NCBI GenBank assembly: GCA_015057705.1
Contig: SVDU01000002.1
Location: 186,001 to 250,000 of the forward strand
Source: Paenibacillaceae bacterium
GTDB taxonomy: Bacteria > Bacillota > Clostridia > Lachnospirales > Lachnospiraceae
Direction of reading: 5' to 3'
Length of the DNA stretch: 64,000 nucleotides
The translations under genes and the position numbers were made by a program. Below, in pieces: positions 18,503 to 27,017 of this stretch. The notes under the pieces are model-generated. The model was given only the letters and a program-made list of their open reading frames with translations, had not been told where the DNA came from and ran no database searches. The first letter of the stretch is position 1. Each line of letters starts with the position of its first letter.

Positions 18503-19634
18503 CCCGTCTTCCTCCGTAAGTCAAAGTGATTTTATCCGGTACTGCCAGAGCGGAATCAGGTACTTCCGTAAATACTGGCTTTACAATATCAGCCATTTTT
18601 ACTCCTGTACCCATTATGTGATATAGAAGCTGTGCCGGATTAATATCTCTCCCAACTTTTTTCTGCCACGTTATGTAATTATTGCAGGCGGTTGAAACGG
18701 CTTCCTTCATGGTTTCTTCCCTGTCTCTGTCTTCATTGCGGATATAATAGATCAGTTCAATGTTATATTTTATTTCTTCAGGTTTCTTTACAACTACATG
18801 ATCTGTTAAGGGTCTGATATTGCTATCTGATAAATAAGTTTCCATATTCTTCAAGAAAACATCGTCAGGAATTGTACCATCCGCCATGGTAACATAAATA
18901 TCCACCTCCCCCGGAGATTCTGAAGTAATACGGCATTCTCCAATTGCAGGGCTAAATGTTTTAACCCAATATTCGTACGCGCGCTCCGGACCGGCAGTGG
19001 AATAGCTGACTGGAGATAAATAAATTCTCTCTGCCAGTTCTTCATCATTTTCCCTGTCTGCGCCACCACTGGTCGTCACAATATTTGAAACTTTCATTGT
19101 ATAAGGCAGCAAATCCGTTAACCACTTAATTTCTCCGGGCAGATAACCGTTTCCTATCGTTCCGCTTTGTTCACACTCAGCTGCTATATCTGTATATAAC
19201 TGCCCTGACTTTATTTCACTTTTCTTTGTCGTTATAAAATATAAATCAGGGCCTTTTACTCTGGTTCCTTTTGGTATGATTACCGTCCGTTCAACTTTAT
19301 CCGCCAACGTAAACCGTATCACAGTACGTGCGGGCGCCGCTTCATTTCTTTTTACTTTTTTAAATGCTGCCAGATTGTCCAAGAATTCACCTGTGCTGTA
19401 TTTCAGCAATCCCATTTTTCCAGCCTTGTCTTCATATTGATACCCCTGATAAATTGCAACCGCACAGGAATACAGAATGAGACGATAAGGGTCGGCCAGT
19501 CCCAATGAAACATCTTCACCGGTTAACTCTCTGTACTTCTCTTCATAATCATGGATCAATCTTTCCTGTAAGTCGGAGAAACTTGTATTTTCTATAAAAC
19601 TGACCTCTGGATAATCAGAAAATCTGCTTTCCAT
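18495..19634 (-). CDS. Baseplate protein J
   Basis: The 379-residue sequence has the full baseplate J layout: YRLILYSCAVAIYQGYQYEDKAGKMGLLKYSTGEFLDNLAAFKKVKRNEAAPA, then TVIIPKGTRV and GGADRENDEELAERIYLSPVSYSTAGPERAYEYWVK. It is the core wedge subunit of contractile tails and tailocins. An AGGAGG site precedes the ATG, which overlaps the stop of the upstream gp25/W gene. Confidence 0.94.
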   Translation of the reverse strand: MESRFSDYPEVSFIENTSFSDLQERLIHDYEEKYRELTGEDVSLGLADPYRLILYSCAVAIYQGYQYEDKAGKMGLLKYSTGEFLDNLAAFKKVKRNEAAPARTVIRFTLADKVERTVIIPKGTRVKGPDLYFITTKKSEIKSGQLYTDIAAECEQSGTIGNGYLPGEIKWLTDLLPYTMKVSNIVTTSGGADRENDEELAERIYLSPVSYSTAGPERAYEYWVKTFSPAIGECRITSESPGEVDIYVTMADGTIPDDVFLKNMETYLSDSNIRPLTDHVVVKKPEEIKYNIELIYYIRNEDRDREETMKEAVSTACNNYITWQKKVGRDINPAQLLYHIMGTGVKMADIVKPVFTEVPDSALAVPDKITLTYGGRRDD

Positions 19635-19933
19635 TATATTTCCTCCTTTCCTGCAAAATATATGTGTGGAATAATAGTCCCCTCTATATTCTCAAATGTG
19701 ATATCTTTTATAGATACTCTTGGTTCATATTTTTCCACTTTACTGGTTACCTCCAGAAAAAACAGGCTTTCTGCTGCTTCCGGAACCTCATCGAGACACC
19801 CCCATGAGATTCCGAAATCTCTATCAGCCGGCTGGGATCCAGCTCTTGTTCCCAACAGCGCTTTTAAGTTTCTCTTCAATTCCTCTTCCAGCCTGTCGGA
19901 CAAACCAGTTATTGATAATTCGTAATTTACCAT
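19634..19933 (-). CDS. Baseplate wedge protein, gp25/gpW family
   Basis: The 99-residue protein has a helical N-terminus (LSDRLEEELKRNLKALLGTRAGS) and the family core (PADRDFGISWGCLDEVPEA). T4 gp25 and P2 gpW homologues initiate sheath polymerisation at the baseplate. It is 10 nt downstream of the gpU-like gene and overlaps gpJ by one base. Confidence 0.88.
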   Translation of the reverse strand: MVNYELSITGLSDRLEEELKRNLKALLGTRAGSQPADRDFGISWGCLDEVPEAAESLFFLEVTSKVEKYEPRVSIKDITFENIEGTIIPHIYFAGKEEI

Positions 19934-19943
19934 TTTACCTACC

Positions 19944-20333
19944 TCACAAATATTCCTGTAAAGTCAACGAAACGCTGGCTCGGTACAATTCTCCGCCTCT
20001 TAATACAACCTCCCAGGCTTCCGAACTTTTAGTAATAACCCATTTGTTTTTTCCGACTTTTTTTTTGCCAATTACAAGTGTATTTACTTCCCCTGTCTCA
20101 ACCATTCTTTCCAGTACTCCCAAAAGATACCTCGGCTTCACACCCAAAGACGCATCCAATGTTATATCAAAACTTATGGTCTGCAGGTCAGGCCCGTTGA
20201 ATTCACTAAGAGGCTTCTGTCCAATCCGTTCCATGGTATTCCATGATGCTGATATTTCTCTCTTTAAATTCTGAAAAGTAAATACCCGATTGTCATTGAC
20301 TCTAAAACGCAGACTTCCTAATATACCAATCAT
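19944..20333 (-). CDS. Tail protein, P2 gpU-like
   Basis: The 129 residues begin MIGILGSLRFRVNDNRVFTFQNLKREISASWNTMERIGQKPLSEF, matching the P2 gpU pattern. The middle stretch (DASLGVKPRYLLGVLERMVETGEVNTLVIGKKKVG) is also family-like. In P2 this protein is needed for tail completion. It lies directly downstream of the spike gene and overlaps it by four bases. Confidence 0.8.
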   Translation of the reverse strand: MIGILGSLRFRVNDNRVFTFQNLKREISASWNTMERIGQKPLSEFNGPDLQTISFDITLDASLGVKPRYLLGVLERMVETGEVNTLVIGKKKVGKNKWVITKSSEAWEVVLRGGELYRASVSLTLQEYL

Positions 20334-20743
20334 TGCGGCAGACTCCTCTCCAATCTTTCCAGTCTGGCTTTTAAATCCAGAATTTCAGTAAGACTTATTG
20401 CTCCATTTTCTCCTTCCAGACTGATTTCCTGGGAATGCAATGTAAATGTTCCATTTTGAAGAGATTCATAACTGTTACTATCCATCTCCTTTTTATAGGT
20501 TATTTCCCTGGGAGCCTTTCTGACTTCATTCCAGAATCCACCCAATACAACACCTGAACTGGTATCATTAGACAGATGAAGAACAATTACCTGATCATTT
20601 ACTCTCGGAGTTCTGTACTCCCCCAGGAAATAAAACATTCCCAGCTCTGAAGTCGTACTGTCTCTATCTGGATAATAAACTCTGACCATTCCATTTTCCT
20701 GATTTACAGAAGAAATTCTCCCGACTCTGACTACATCATTCAT
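20330..20743 (-). CDS. Baseplate spike protein, gpV-like (OB fold)
   Basis: The N-terminal 85 residues form an OB fold (VGRISSVNQENGMVRVYYPDRDSTTSELGMFYFLGEYRTPRVNDQVIVLHL). A short beta segment and a C-terminal coiled coil (LDLKARLERLERSL) follow. It corresponds to P2 gpV, the membrane-piercing needle, though short at 137 residues. The ATG at 20743 has an AAAGGAG site; the GTG at 20758 overlaps the upstream gene and is less likely. Confidence 0.82.
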   Translation of the reverse strand: MNDVVRVGRISSVNQENGMVRVYYPDRDSTTSELGMFYFLGEYRTPRVNDQVIVLHLSNDTSSGVVLGGFWNEVRKAPREITYKKEMDSNSYESLQNGTFTLHSQEISLEGENGAISLTEILDLKARLERLERSLPQ

Positions 20744-20754
20744 ATTTTCTCCTT

Positions 20755-22023
20755 TCACGGTATGATAAGAGACATACCAGGGTAGATAAAGTAACCGTTC
20801 CCAGAGTCCTTCTTTCCCCTCTTTACTGCTTCCGATTCAATAAGATCTCTATTTTTCTGATAAAGATCCTGAGATTTGCTTCCACTTCCATAAAAATGCT
20901 TTGCAATACTCCATAAGCTGTCTCCTTTGACAACCGTGTAATTTTCATTGACAGTGTTATCGTTCGTCTGGGCTGTTTCATTTTTTGATTCCACTTCTGA
21001 ATTTTCACTGTCTCTTGATATACAGCTGAGACTTACCTGCATGTCGTATGATTTACCGGACAAACTGTGAGATACCTTTTCAACAAAATATTTCCCGTCC
21101 AGATTACCAAATCCGGATAATTTAACATTGCAGGTTGCGTACAAAGACATTTTGGGTGGGATTGTTAGCTTCATAGTTCTTTCTTTACGGTTAGCATTTC
21201 TTAAAATGCTCTCTCCAATCCGTCTGGCATCTGCTTCACTGTCTGCTTTTTGATTGGTTTTATAAAGCCGCTCTTCCGTGCCAACCAGTATTTCAACCGT
21301 CTTCTCATTATTTGGATTCGCATAACTTACCTTGGCTCCGGTATAAGTACCCTGTATGGTGCTGTTATATGTCCATTTTGATACCATATCCGGCACAATG
21401 GTAAGTACAGGAGATTTCTCAAAATACTGTTTTAAATCCCATATAACCAGCCGGTTGGAATATACTTTAATACCCAGACCGTATTTTTCACATAGATTTT
21501 TCAAAAACTCACTGTCTGGCTGCTTGTCCTGTTCCGTTTTTGATACAGCAATATCTTCACTGACTTCAAATATCAGGTCTAAACCATATTTTGTAGCAAT
21601 TTCATTGGCAATCAGACGAACCGTTGCATTTTCCCATGTCTTTGTATTTTCTGATTCTTTAAATGATGTGTCTACAGGAGCAGAGACTCCATTAATTGTG
21701 CAGGAAAAGGGAGGACAGGAGAAAGAGTAATCATCTACTAAAAAAGCTCCGCATACTACTGTCATCTTTTCTCCTTCATAGTTCCAATTCTCAAGAATAA
21801 TGGAAGGAGACATTTTATCACCCTTTTCCGGAAGCCAGGTTCGGCTCCATTTTAAATCACGGTCGCTTAAGGATATGGAAATGGTGTCTGATTCATCCAC
21901 TGAATCCTCATAAGAAAAACTTTCTATGTAAGGAGATAAATTGTTCCATATATCAATTCCATTGTAAACTACGCTTAAATACTTTCTTCTTGGATTTCCC
22001 GTATGCCACCCCTCCTGTCGCAT
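20755..22023 (-). CDS. Tail hub protein, late control D/gp27-like, with C-terminal LysM
   Basis: Residues 1-330 resemble the gpD/gp27 hub (RKYLSVVYNGIDIWNNLSPYIESFSYEDSVDESDTISISLSDRDLKW; WTYNSTIQGTYTGAKVSYANP; GFGNLDGKYFVEKVSHSLSG). A linker leads to a LysM domain at about 360-422 (NYTVVKGDSLWSIAKHFYGSGSKSQDLYQKN). The hub binds the spike and the tube; the LysM may contact peptidoglycan during penetration. The ATG directly follows the upstream stop codon, so translation is coupled. Confidence 0.88.
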   Translation of the reverse strand: MRQEGWHTGNPRRKYLSVVYNGIDIWNNLSPYIESFSYEDSVDESDTISISLSDRDLKWSRTWLPEKGDKMSPSIILENWNYEGEKMTVVCGAFLVDDYSFSCPPFSCTINGVSAPVDTSFKESENTKTWENATVRLIANEIATKYGLDLIFEVSEDIAVSKTEQDKQPDSEFLKNLCEKYGLGIKVYSNRLVIWDLKQYFEKSPVLTIVPDMVSKWTYNSTIQGTYTGAKVSYANPNNEKTVEILVGTEERLYKTNQKADSEADARRIGESILRNANRKERTMKLTIPPKMSLYATCNVKLSGFGNLDGKYFVEKVSHSLSGKSYDMQVSLSCISRDSENSEVESKNETAQTNDNTVNENYTVVKGDSLWSIAKHFYGSGSKSQDLYQKNRDLIESEAVKRGKKDSGNGYFIYPGMSLIIP

Positions 22024-22236
22024 TTATTTGCTTTTAATTCTCCATTCCGGAAAGCCATTCACTCTCCCCGCCGGAAGTACCGGTGTCTTTAAAGGGACTC
22101 CTGCCGGAAATATAAAATAGTTTAAACAGTTAAAATTATTACTCATCAGATAATCTAGATACTTTTCTTCGCCGTATACTTTTTTAGCTGCCAAATCCCA
22201 GGTATCACCTTGTTCTGTTACATACTGTTCTGTCAT
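22024..22236 (-). CDS. Tail protein X / LysM-like small protein
   Basis: The 70-residue product starts MTEQYVTEQGDTWDLAAKKVYGEEKYLDYLMSNN and ends with the proline-rich VPLKTPVLPAGRVNGFPEW. This is the gpX pattern, a single LysM-like module. An AGGAGG site lies 5 nt before the ATG at 22236; the GTG two codons earlier overlaps that site. It probably joins the tape-measure end of the tail to the baseplate. Confidence 0.85.
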   Translation of the reverse strand: MTEQYVTEQGDTWDLAAKKVYGEEKYLDYLMSNNFNCLNYFIFPAGVPLKTPVLPAGRVNGFPEWRIKSK

Positions 22237-22245
22237 TTTCACCTC

Positions 22246-25218
22246 CTAAAACGCTACCCGGACTCTCTCTCTTTGAAGTTGTGAAGCCCAATCTTTAAAT
22301 TGCTCATACGTCATTTGAACCGCTCCTTGTGTTTCTTCTCTGGAGGCATTTTTTCCATTAATATAGATAGTTGGACTGAACACGGGAGCAAATGAGTCGC
22401 CACCATTCATATCACTTGAATTGAATGAAGTCATACTCTCATAGATTTTTCCATAGTTGTTTTCTTCATATGCACCAATCAGGCGGCCTGTTTCCTGCCA
22501 AAGCATCCTTGATCGTTTTGAATTGTTTATAGGAATTGCCATTTCTGGATATTCTTCCGCAAACCAGGATATTGTAGGGTGACTTATTAATCCGCCTTTT
22601 GCATTCTCATCAAACTTTTTCTTTTTAGGTTTTTTTGCGTCACTAATATGATATATTTGATCAAGAAATGGATCTCCTGTAGATAGAACCTGCTGTGATG
22701 TCACTTCATTACCTGACGAATCTACAAATTTACCATATGCCATTGGTGCAGAAAAATTATATTTAATTTTTCCATTTACCTCTAATGTACCAAATTTATC
22801 GTTAGCAACTGTCACGACATTGTCATACATTCTGCCTATTGCATCAACCACAGCAGGTCCGTTATTATCAATATAGTTTGCTATTTCTTCAGGTATTTCA
22901 GCACCTTTTTCTCTTACTTTCTCAATTGCTTCTTTATAGCCAGGATTATCTGAAATATTAAATGCCATCATCTGCCAAATTGCTCTTTTATCTCCTGCCG
23001 CTGCGCCTATAAAAGAAGCATCTGATAATTGTTTTGCAACTTCCTCCGGAACTGATTCGCCCCGTTGCATATATCCCTGAACCTTAGTCTGTAAATCATT
23101 ATAGTCAGATTCCATATCAGCCCAAAGTGCAGATAAATTTTCACTAGTTTCTTTATCCAGATTATTAAAGCCCATGTTTTTCCATAACACATCTGGGTCA
23201 AATGACAATCCAGCGTTACCTGTATTGCTAATATCAGCCATTGCATTATCTAATCCGGTTTTCACATTGGGAATAATACTCCTAAATTCATCTTTATAAA
23301 TATCAGCTACAGATGTGGCTGAGAAACCGATCCGATTTCCCTCATACTCCATCTCCTGCAAATTATATTGGTCCTGAATTTTCTTTTTTCTAACCTCATA
23401 TTCACCAACAGATATATCTCCCCGCTCAAGCTGCAGTTTTAAGTCTCCAAGGCTCATATCCGTGACTTGCATCAGCTGTTCCCGATTTTCGTCGAGTGTG
23501 TCCTTTATTTCTTTCTGTAGATTTTTAAATGTTTCTGGATCCAGATCTTTACCAGAATACTGCATCATAATTCTCTGCAATTTACCTTCAGTTCTTGATT
23601 TTATAACCTGGTCTGTTACATCAGAAAGCTCTTTTTGAAGAGATTTAATCATTTCAGCTTCTTTTGAGTCGATTACACCATCAGTTATGGCATTTTTGTA
23701 TACTTCTCCCAACTGTCTGCCTTTTTCATGGATCTCTGCACCAATTGATTGATATGTAGCATTAAAACTCTCAATTAACTGATTTCCCATATCACTGTCG
23801 GATCCAAATAGAGCCTGAACATTTAAATTAGCTGAATACTGGGTTTGCTCGACAATATCCAATGCCCCTTTTACCAATCCATCTATGGTAGAGGATAACT
23901 GGTCTTTCTCGCCCTTATCCAGTTCAAATCCCATTCCAACTTTCCATGTAAGTTTGTCTAATTCATCATTGGCACCATTGAAATTACTTGTCAGATCCCT
24001 AATCTTATTCAGTTCTCCAAACGCTGCAGATAAATTGTTTAAATTACCATTATCCACAATCCTCTTAGCAGTAGCATCAAGTTCTTCAACAGAAAGTTTT
24101 ATAGAACCAAACTTTTCAGTAAAATTCTGTTTTACCAGCTTATCATTATGCGCCTTCACTGCCATAGCAATCCCGGTAATTGCCCCTGCCGCCAGACCAA
24201 AAGCTGCCAAGGGCCATGCACTCATAAGCGAGGATAATTTTCCTAATACGTCTATACCAGTTTTGGCCATATTGGCCGCTTTAAAAGCCGTAAAAGCAGT
24301 CGTAATTCCAACAATTCCTCCTTGGATAGCCTCTGGGTGATCTAATAACCATCCACCCACCGCTTTTATTGGTCCAAAAGCTTTCAACAGTCCATCAGCA
24401 AATTCAGTCATAAACCTTCTTGCAGTGGGAATATGGCCTTCCAACGTCTCTCCAAAGCTCTGAAGCCATTGGGTGGCTCCCTGAACAATTATTCTAAGAT
24501 CATCAGAAATACCGCTGTAAACATCAAGCTTGATCCCTTCATACGCCCCTTTAAAAAGTGACACATCTCCTGCCAGATTATCTATCCGAACATCGGAAAG
24601 TTTCTCAGCAGCTCCTTCGCTATTTTCCATAGCATCTTTCAGCCTGATAAATTCCTCATCAGAACCTTCCATCATGGCGAGAAAACCGGCCATGCCGTCT
24701 TTACCCGCCAGCCCTGACGCATATTCCTCTTTCTGAGCATCTGATAGACCCGAAAATCCCGATTTTAAATCTGAAAGCATTGTTCCAAGCGGCTTCATCT
24801 CTCCTGAGCTGTCTTTTAATGATACAGATAACTTATCCATATAGTTCTGAACCAACTTGGTAGGTTCAGAAAGATGAGTCAGCAAACTTTTCAAAGATTC
24901 GCCCGCCGCCTCACCCTGAATTCCTGCATCAGACATTAATCCAACCGCCATTGCCGTATCTTCAACGCTGTAACCAAATGCAGATGCTGCCGGTGCTGCT
25001 CCTTGAAGTGCCTTTCCCATCATATCCAGACTGGTGTTTGTGCTTATAGAAGCTTGAGCCAGAACATCAATCATCCGCGCAGAATCGTTGGCCTGAAGTC
25101 CAAACGCCCCCATGGTGTCAGTAACAGTCCCCGATACACTTCCTAAATCTTCTCCAAAGGCTGCCGTAAGATTCATAACTCCTGGCAGCCCTTTAAACAT
25201 ATCCTCTGTTTTCCATCC
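22246..25218 (-). CDS. Tail tape measure protein, exon 2 / C-terminal part
   Basis: From GWKTEDMFKGLPGVMNLTAAFGEDLGSVSGTVTDTMGAFGLQ the sequence continues the TP901-type tape-measure core that breaks off at 25535. It runs through DTAMAVGLMSDAGIQGEAAGESLKSLL, a membrane-like segment (AAFGLAAGAITGIAMAVKA) and a long helical region, and ends near GLISHPTISWFAEEYPEMAIPI. There are 990 residues. A free-standing frame could start at 25290, inside the intron-like element. Joining this part to 25978-25535 in frame gives a 1138-residue protein. The tape measure sets tail length and sits in the tube lumen. Confidence 0.88.
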   Translation of the reverse strand, partial: GWKTEDMFKGLPGVMNLTAAFGEDLGSVSGTVTDTMGAFGLQANDSARMIDVLAQASISTNTSLDMMGKALQGAAPAASAFGYSVEDTAMAVGLMSDAGIQGEAAGESLKSLLTHLSEPTKLVQNYMDKLSVSLKDSSGEMKPLGTMLSDLKSGFSGLSDAQKEEYASGLAGKDGMAGFLAMMEGSDEEFIRLKDAMENSEGAAEKLSDVRIDNLAGDVSLFKGAYEGIKLDVYSGISDDLRIIVQGATQWLQSFGETLEGHIPTARRFMTEFADGLLKAFGPIKAVGGWLLDHPEAIQGGIVGITTAFTAFKAANMAKTGIDVLGKLSSLMSAWPLAAFGLAAGAITGIAMAVKAHNDKLVKQNFTEKFGSIKLSVEELDATAKRIVDNGNLNNLSAAFGELNKIRDLTSNFNGANDELDKLTWKVGMGFELDKGEKDQLSSTIDGLVKGALDIVEQTQYSANLNVQALFGSDSDMGNQLIESFNATYQSIGAEIHEKGRQLGEVYKNAITDGVIDSKEAEMIKSLQKELSDVTDQVIKSRTEGKLQRIMMQYSGKDLDPETFKNLQKEIKDTLDENREQLMQVTDMSLGDLKLQLERGDISVGEYEVRKKKIQDQYNLQEMEYEGNRIGFSATSVADIYKDEFRSIIPNVKTGLDNAMADISNTGNAGLSFDPDVLWKNMGFNNLDKETSENLSALWADMESDYNDLQTKVQGYMQRGESVPEEVAKQLSDASFIGAAAGDKRAIWQMMAFNISDNPGYKEAIEKVREKGAEIPEEIANYIDNNGPAVVDAIGRMYDNVVTVANDKFGTLEVNGKIKYNFSAPMAYGKFVDSSGNEVTSQQVLSTGDPFLDQIYHISDAKKPKKKKFDENAKGGLISHPTISWFAEEYPEMAIPINNSKRSRMLWQETGRLIGAYEENNYGKIYESMTSFNSSDMNGGDSFAPVFSPTIYINGKNASREETQGAVQMTYEQFKDWASQLQRERVRVAF

Positions 25219-25534
25219 CAGTGTGTTACCGCAAAGGCTTTTTATCCTCTGCTTCTTACAGTTTCCTGTAAGCTCAGCATACATCTTCACCCTCGTTTTA
25301 CGTTAGGTTTGATAGCGGCTAACTATCTCAGACTGCCCTTTAAGACAACCGTGCCAGAGACTCGTGGGAGTTTTTTTGCTCTCAAAACGCTCAACTCCTA
25401 TGCGTTACAAAAACTGCCTGATACGCAGTTCTCTCGGTATTAACATGACTGTAGTCTGTATCTCCTGCAATTTTAGTCTTCACCGATTTTCCCCAGTATG
25501 CACTGAATCTTTCAATTCAGCCGACCTATTATTA
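25219..25534 (-). other. Putative group I intron (316 nt) inside the tape-measure gene
   Basis: The element interrupts a TP901-type core between ...ERLALA and GWKTED..., and its precise removal fuses the exons in frame. The 5' exon end UUGGCU can pair with GGUCGG (25526-25521), with a U.G pair at the splice site, as in P1; four of the six pairs are wobbles. The last intron base is G. Other helices: P2 25520-25503, P4 25486-25481 with 25439-25434, P6 25430-25425 with 25417-25412, P7 GCAUA/UAUGC at 25403-25399 and 25281-25277, P9 with a GAAA tetraloop 25272-25255, and P9.1 25252-25231. No open frame for an endonuclease is present. P3 and P8 could not be assigned uniquely. Confidence 0.65.
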
Positions 25535-25978
25535 AGCCAAAGCCAAACGCTCCAATTCCTTACCAGCCTCCTGGGCAGAAAAACCTGTTGTTTCTCCCAT
25601 TTTTCTGGCTACTGAATCAAGGCGCTCCATTTCAGAGGAAGAAGCTTTTGTTATTGTTTTAACGGAGCTCATTTGAGCCTCAAACCCTAAACCTGCAGTG
25701 ACAGATTCTTTTAGAAAATCTGTGGTTTTTCCAATAGCAATTGAACTTCCCGCTGCCACAGTACTAAAGAACTGATCGGAGGCCTTTCCAAGGGTTTTAA
25801 TTGCCTTCTCTCTTTTTTGCCCAGCAGTTTCTTCTGCTTCCTTTACTGCTATCTCAATTTTGCGCTCCAGCTGATCAATATTTTTACCAGCATCCTGAAC
25901 AGCAGCATCTAAAGACTTGTTTAATGTATTTTGAATTTTCACATTCATTTCATACTTTTTTTCTGCTATATTTCTCAC
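25535..25978 (-). CDS. Tail tape measure protein, exon 1 / N-terminal part
   Basis: The 148 codons encode a coiled-coil N-terminus (LDAAVQDAGKNIDQLERKIEIAVKEAEETAGQKREKAIKTLG) and the beginning of the core domain (TDFLKESVTAGLGFEAQMSSVKTITKASSSEMERLDSVARKMGETTGFSAQEAGKELERLALA). Without splicing it stops at a TAA inside the inserted element. The GTG start overlaps the stop of the frameshifted chaperone reading frame by four bases; an ATG ten codons later is an alternative. Confidence 0.85.
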
Positions 25979-26160
25979 CTCACACTTCTTTCCCTGTTCT
26001 CCTCCCTGGCTGTTTCTGCCACATCCTTAATAAGTCTGGCAGCCTGGCTCAATGGAAGGGAAAAATAAAACTCCGGGCCGGCCTTCGTATACCGGCCCGC
26101 AAATATAAATGCTTTATTAACCTTACGGATATCTTCTGCGCAGCTTATCCCTCGAGGAAG
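25975..26160 (-). CDS. Frameshift extension of the tail assembly chaperone (-1 frame)
   Basis: Sixty-one sense codons in the -1 frame follow the T_TTT_TTC slippery site. They read LPRGISCAEDIRKVNKAFIF, then AGRYTKAGPEFYFSLPLSQAARLIKDVAETAREENRERSVR, and end in TGA. The frame has no start codon or ribosome site of its own, runs to exactly the tape-measure start, and fills the gap with plausible helical protein. By analogy with P2 gpE/E' and lambda G/GT it gives the long chaperone that contacts the tape measure. Confidence 0.75.
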   Translation of the reverse strand, partial: LPRGISCAEDIRKVNKAFIFAGRYTKAGPEFYFSLPLSQAARLIKDVAETAREENRERSVR

Positions 26161-26489
26161 AAAAAACGATACACCCGATTCTTCACTTTAACAGAATCTC
26201 CAGCCTTTAAAATATAAAAGAGTTCGATAGGAAAGCCAGTCACCTTGGAAGCAATAATCTGTGCAAAAAGAAGAGTTGCTTCCTGCATGATAATACCGTT
26301 TCCTCCCATATTGGCGTAAAGATCGTAAACTGAGTTTAAATCCCTGCCTGTAAGCGATTCCATTCCCGTCAAATCAAGGCTTTCCACACGGATTCCCTGA
26401 TATTCCACTGGCTCCTTTAATTTTATTTTCAGCCATTCCTGATTTGAAACCGCCTCGTTATCCTTTAAAACCTTTTTCTCTTTTTCCAT
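26145..26489 (-). CDS. Tail assembly chaperone (P2 gpE-like short form)
   Basis: The 114-residue zero-frame product (MEKEKKVLKDNEAVSNQEWLKIKLKEPVEYQGIRVESLDLTGMESLTGRDLN, ending RVYRFFFLEG) has the size and position of gpE-type chaperones between tube and tape measure. The ATG at 26489 fits better than the in-frame start at 26507, which overlaps the tube gene. A T_TTT_TTC heptamer at 26166-26160, five codons before the stop, allows -1 shifting into the downstream frame; the fused form would be 171 residues. Confidence 0.82.
   Translation of the reverse strand: MEKEKKVLKDNEAVSNQEWLKIKLKEPVEYQGIRVESLDLTGMESLTGRDLNSVYDLYANMGGNGIIMQEATLLFAQIIASKVTGFPIELFYILKAGDSVKVKNRVYRFFFLEG
26160..26166 (-). 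promoter_or_regulatory. Programmed -1 ribosomal frameshift site
   Basis: In the chaperone's zero frame the bases read CG|T TTT TTC, a perfect X_XXY_YYZ heptamer. P2 uses T_TTT_TTG at the same place in its E gene. A GC-rich potential hairpin (GCGGGCCGGTATACGAAGGCCGGCCCG around 26075-26101) lies about 60 nt downstream. Confidence 0.78.
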
Positions 26490-26500
26490 GATTTTTCTCC

Positions 26501-27016
26501 TTAGCACATCTCTCTTACTTCGCTTAATACATCGTTACCATTTACAACATAGATCCCGTTTAACTTGTCTATCTCCAGCACCGTTTTCCCATCCAGTACG
26601 ATCTTGTAATAGCTTAAACCAAGTGTTACACTTGAACTCATCTTTGCGCCCGATTTCATAGAGCCAGGTGCGAACTTCTTTACCACTCCACGAACGGAAA
26701 TGGATACCGGTTTATACCCTACACTGCCGTCTCCTCCATCCATGCCCTGAAGTGCACCGTTTAAGGTAATGTCTGCTGTCTGAGTGGGATCCATTAAAGA
26801 GAACACGTCCTTGCACAAAGACAGAAACGGTATCTCCATCTCCATATCGTCTACCAATCCAATCACTGGAACCGCCATAGTTCCGCCTACCCCTGCACCT
26901 TCAAGGCTGTCTGTTTTATTTGTAATCTCCGGAAGTTTTACCTCTTCGGCAGTTCCAATCAATTCCTTACCGCCTCTATATACTGTATATCTGTTAATTA
27001 AATGTAGTTTTAACAT
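26501..27016 (-). CDS. Major tail tube protein (P2 FII-like)
   Basis: The 171-residue protein resembles phage tail tube proteins of the P2 FII family: NRYTVYRGGKELIGTAEEVKLPEI at the start and GYKPVSISVRGVVKKFAPGSMKSGAKMSSSVTLGLSYYKIVLDGKTVLEIDKLNGIYVVNG at the end. It forms the inner tube that the sheath drives into the target. It lies immediately downstream of the sheath gene, the universal contractile order. Confidence 0.9.
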   Translation of the reverse strand: MLKLHLINRYTVYRGGKELIGTAEEVKLPEITNKTDSLEGAGVGGTMAVPVIGLVDDMEMEIPFLSLCKDVFSLMDPTQTADITLNGALQGMDGGDGSVGYKPVSISVRGVVKKFAPGSMKSGAKMSSSVTLGLSYYKIVLDGKTVLEIDKLNGIYVVNGNDVLSEVREMC

Positions 27017-27017
27017 A

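Noticed and set aside
25219..25534. Group II intron, IStron or IS605 remnant as the explanation of the tape-measure interruption
   Set aside because: 316 nt is too short for a group II ribozyme and no domain V hairpin with its bulge is present. There is no TnpA/TnpB frame, and the insertion point is not preceded by a TTGAT or TTGAC target.
25219..25534. Sequencing frameshift splitting the tape-measure gene
   Set aside because: The two parts are separated by 316 nt of structured non-homologous sequence and rejoin only by removing all of it, which a base error cannot explain.
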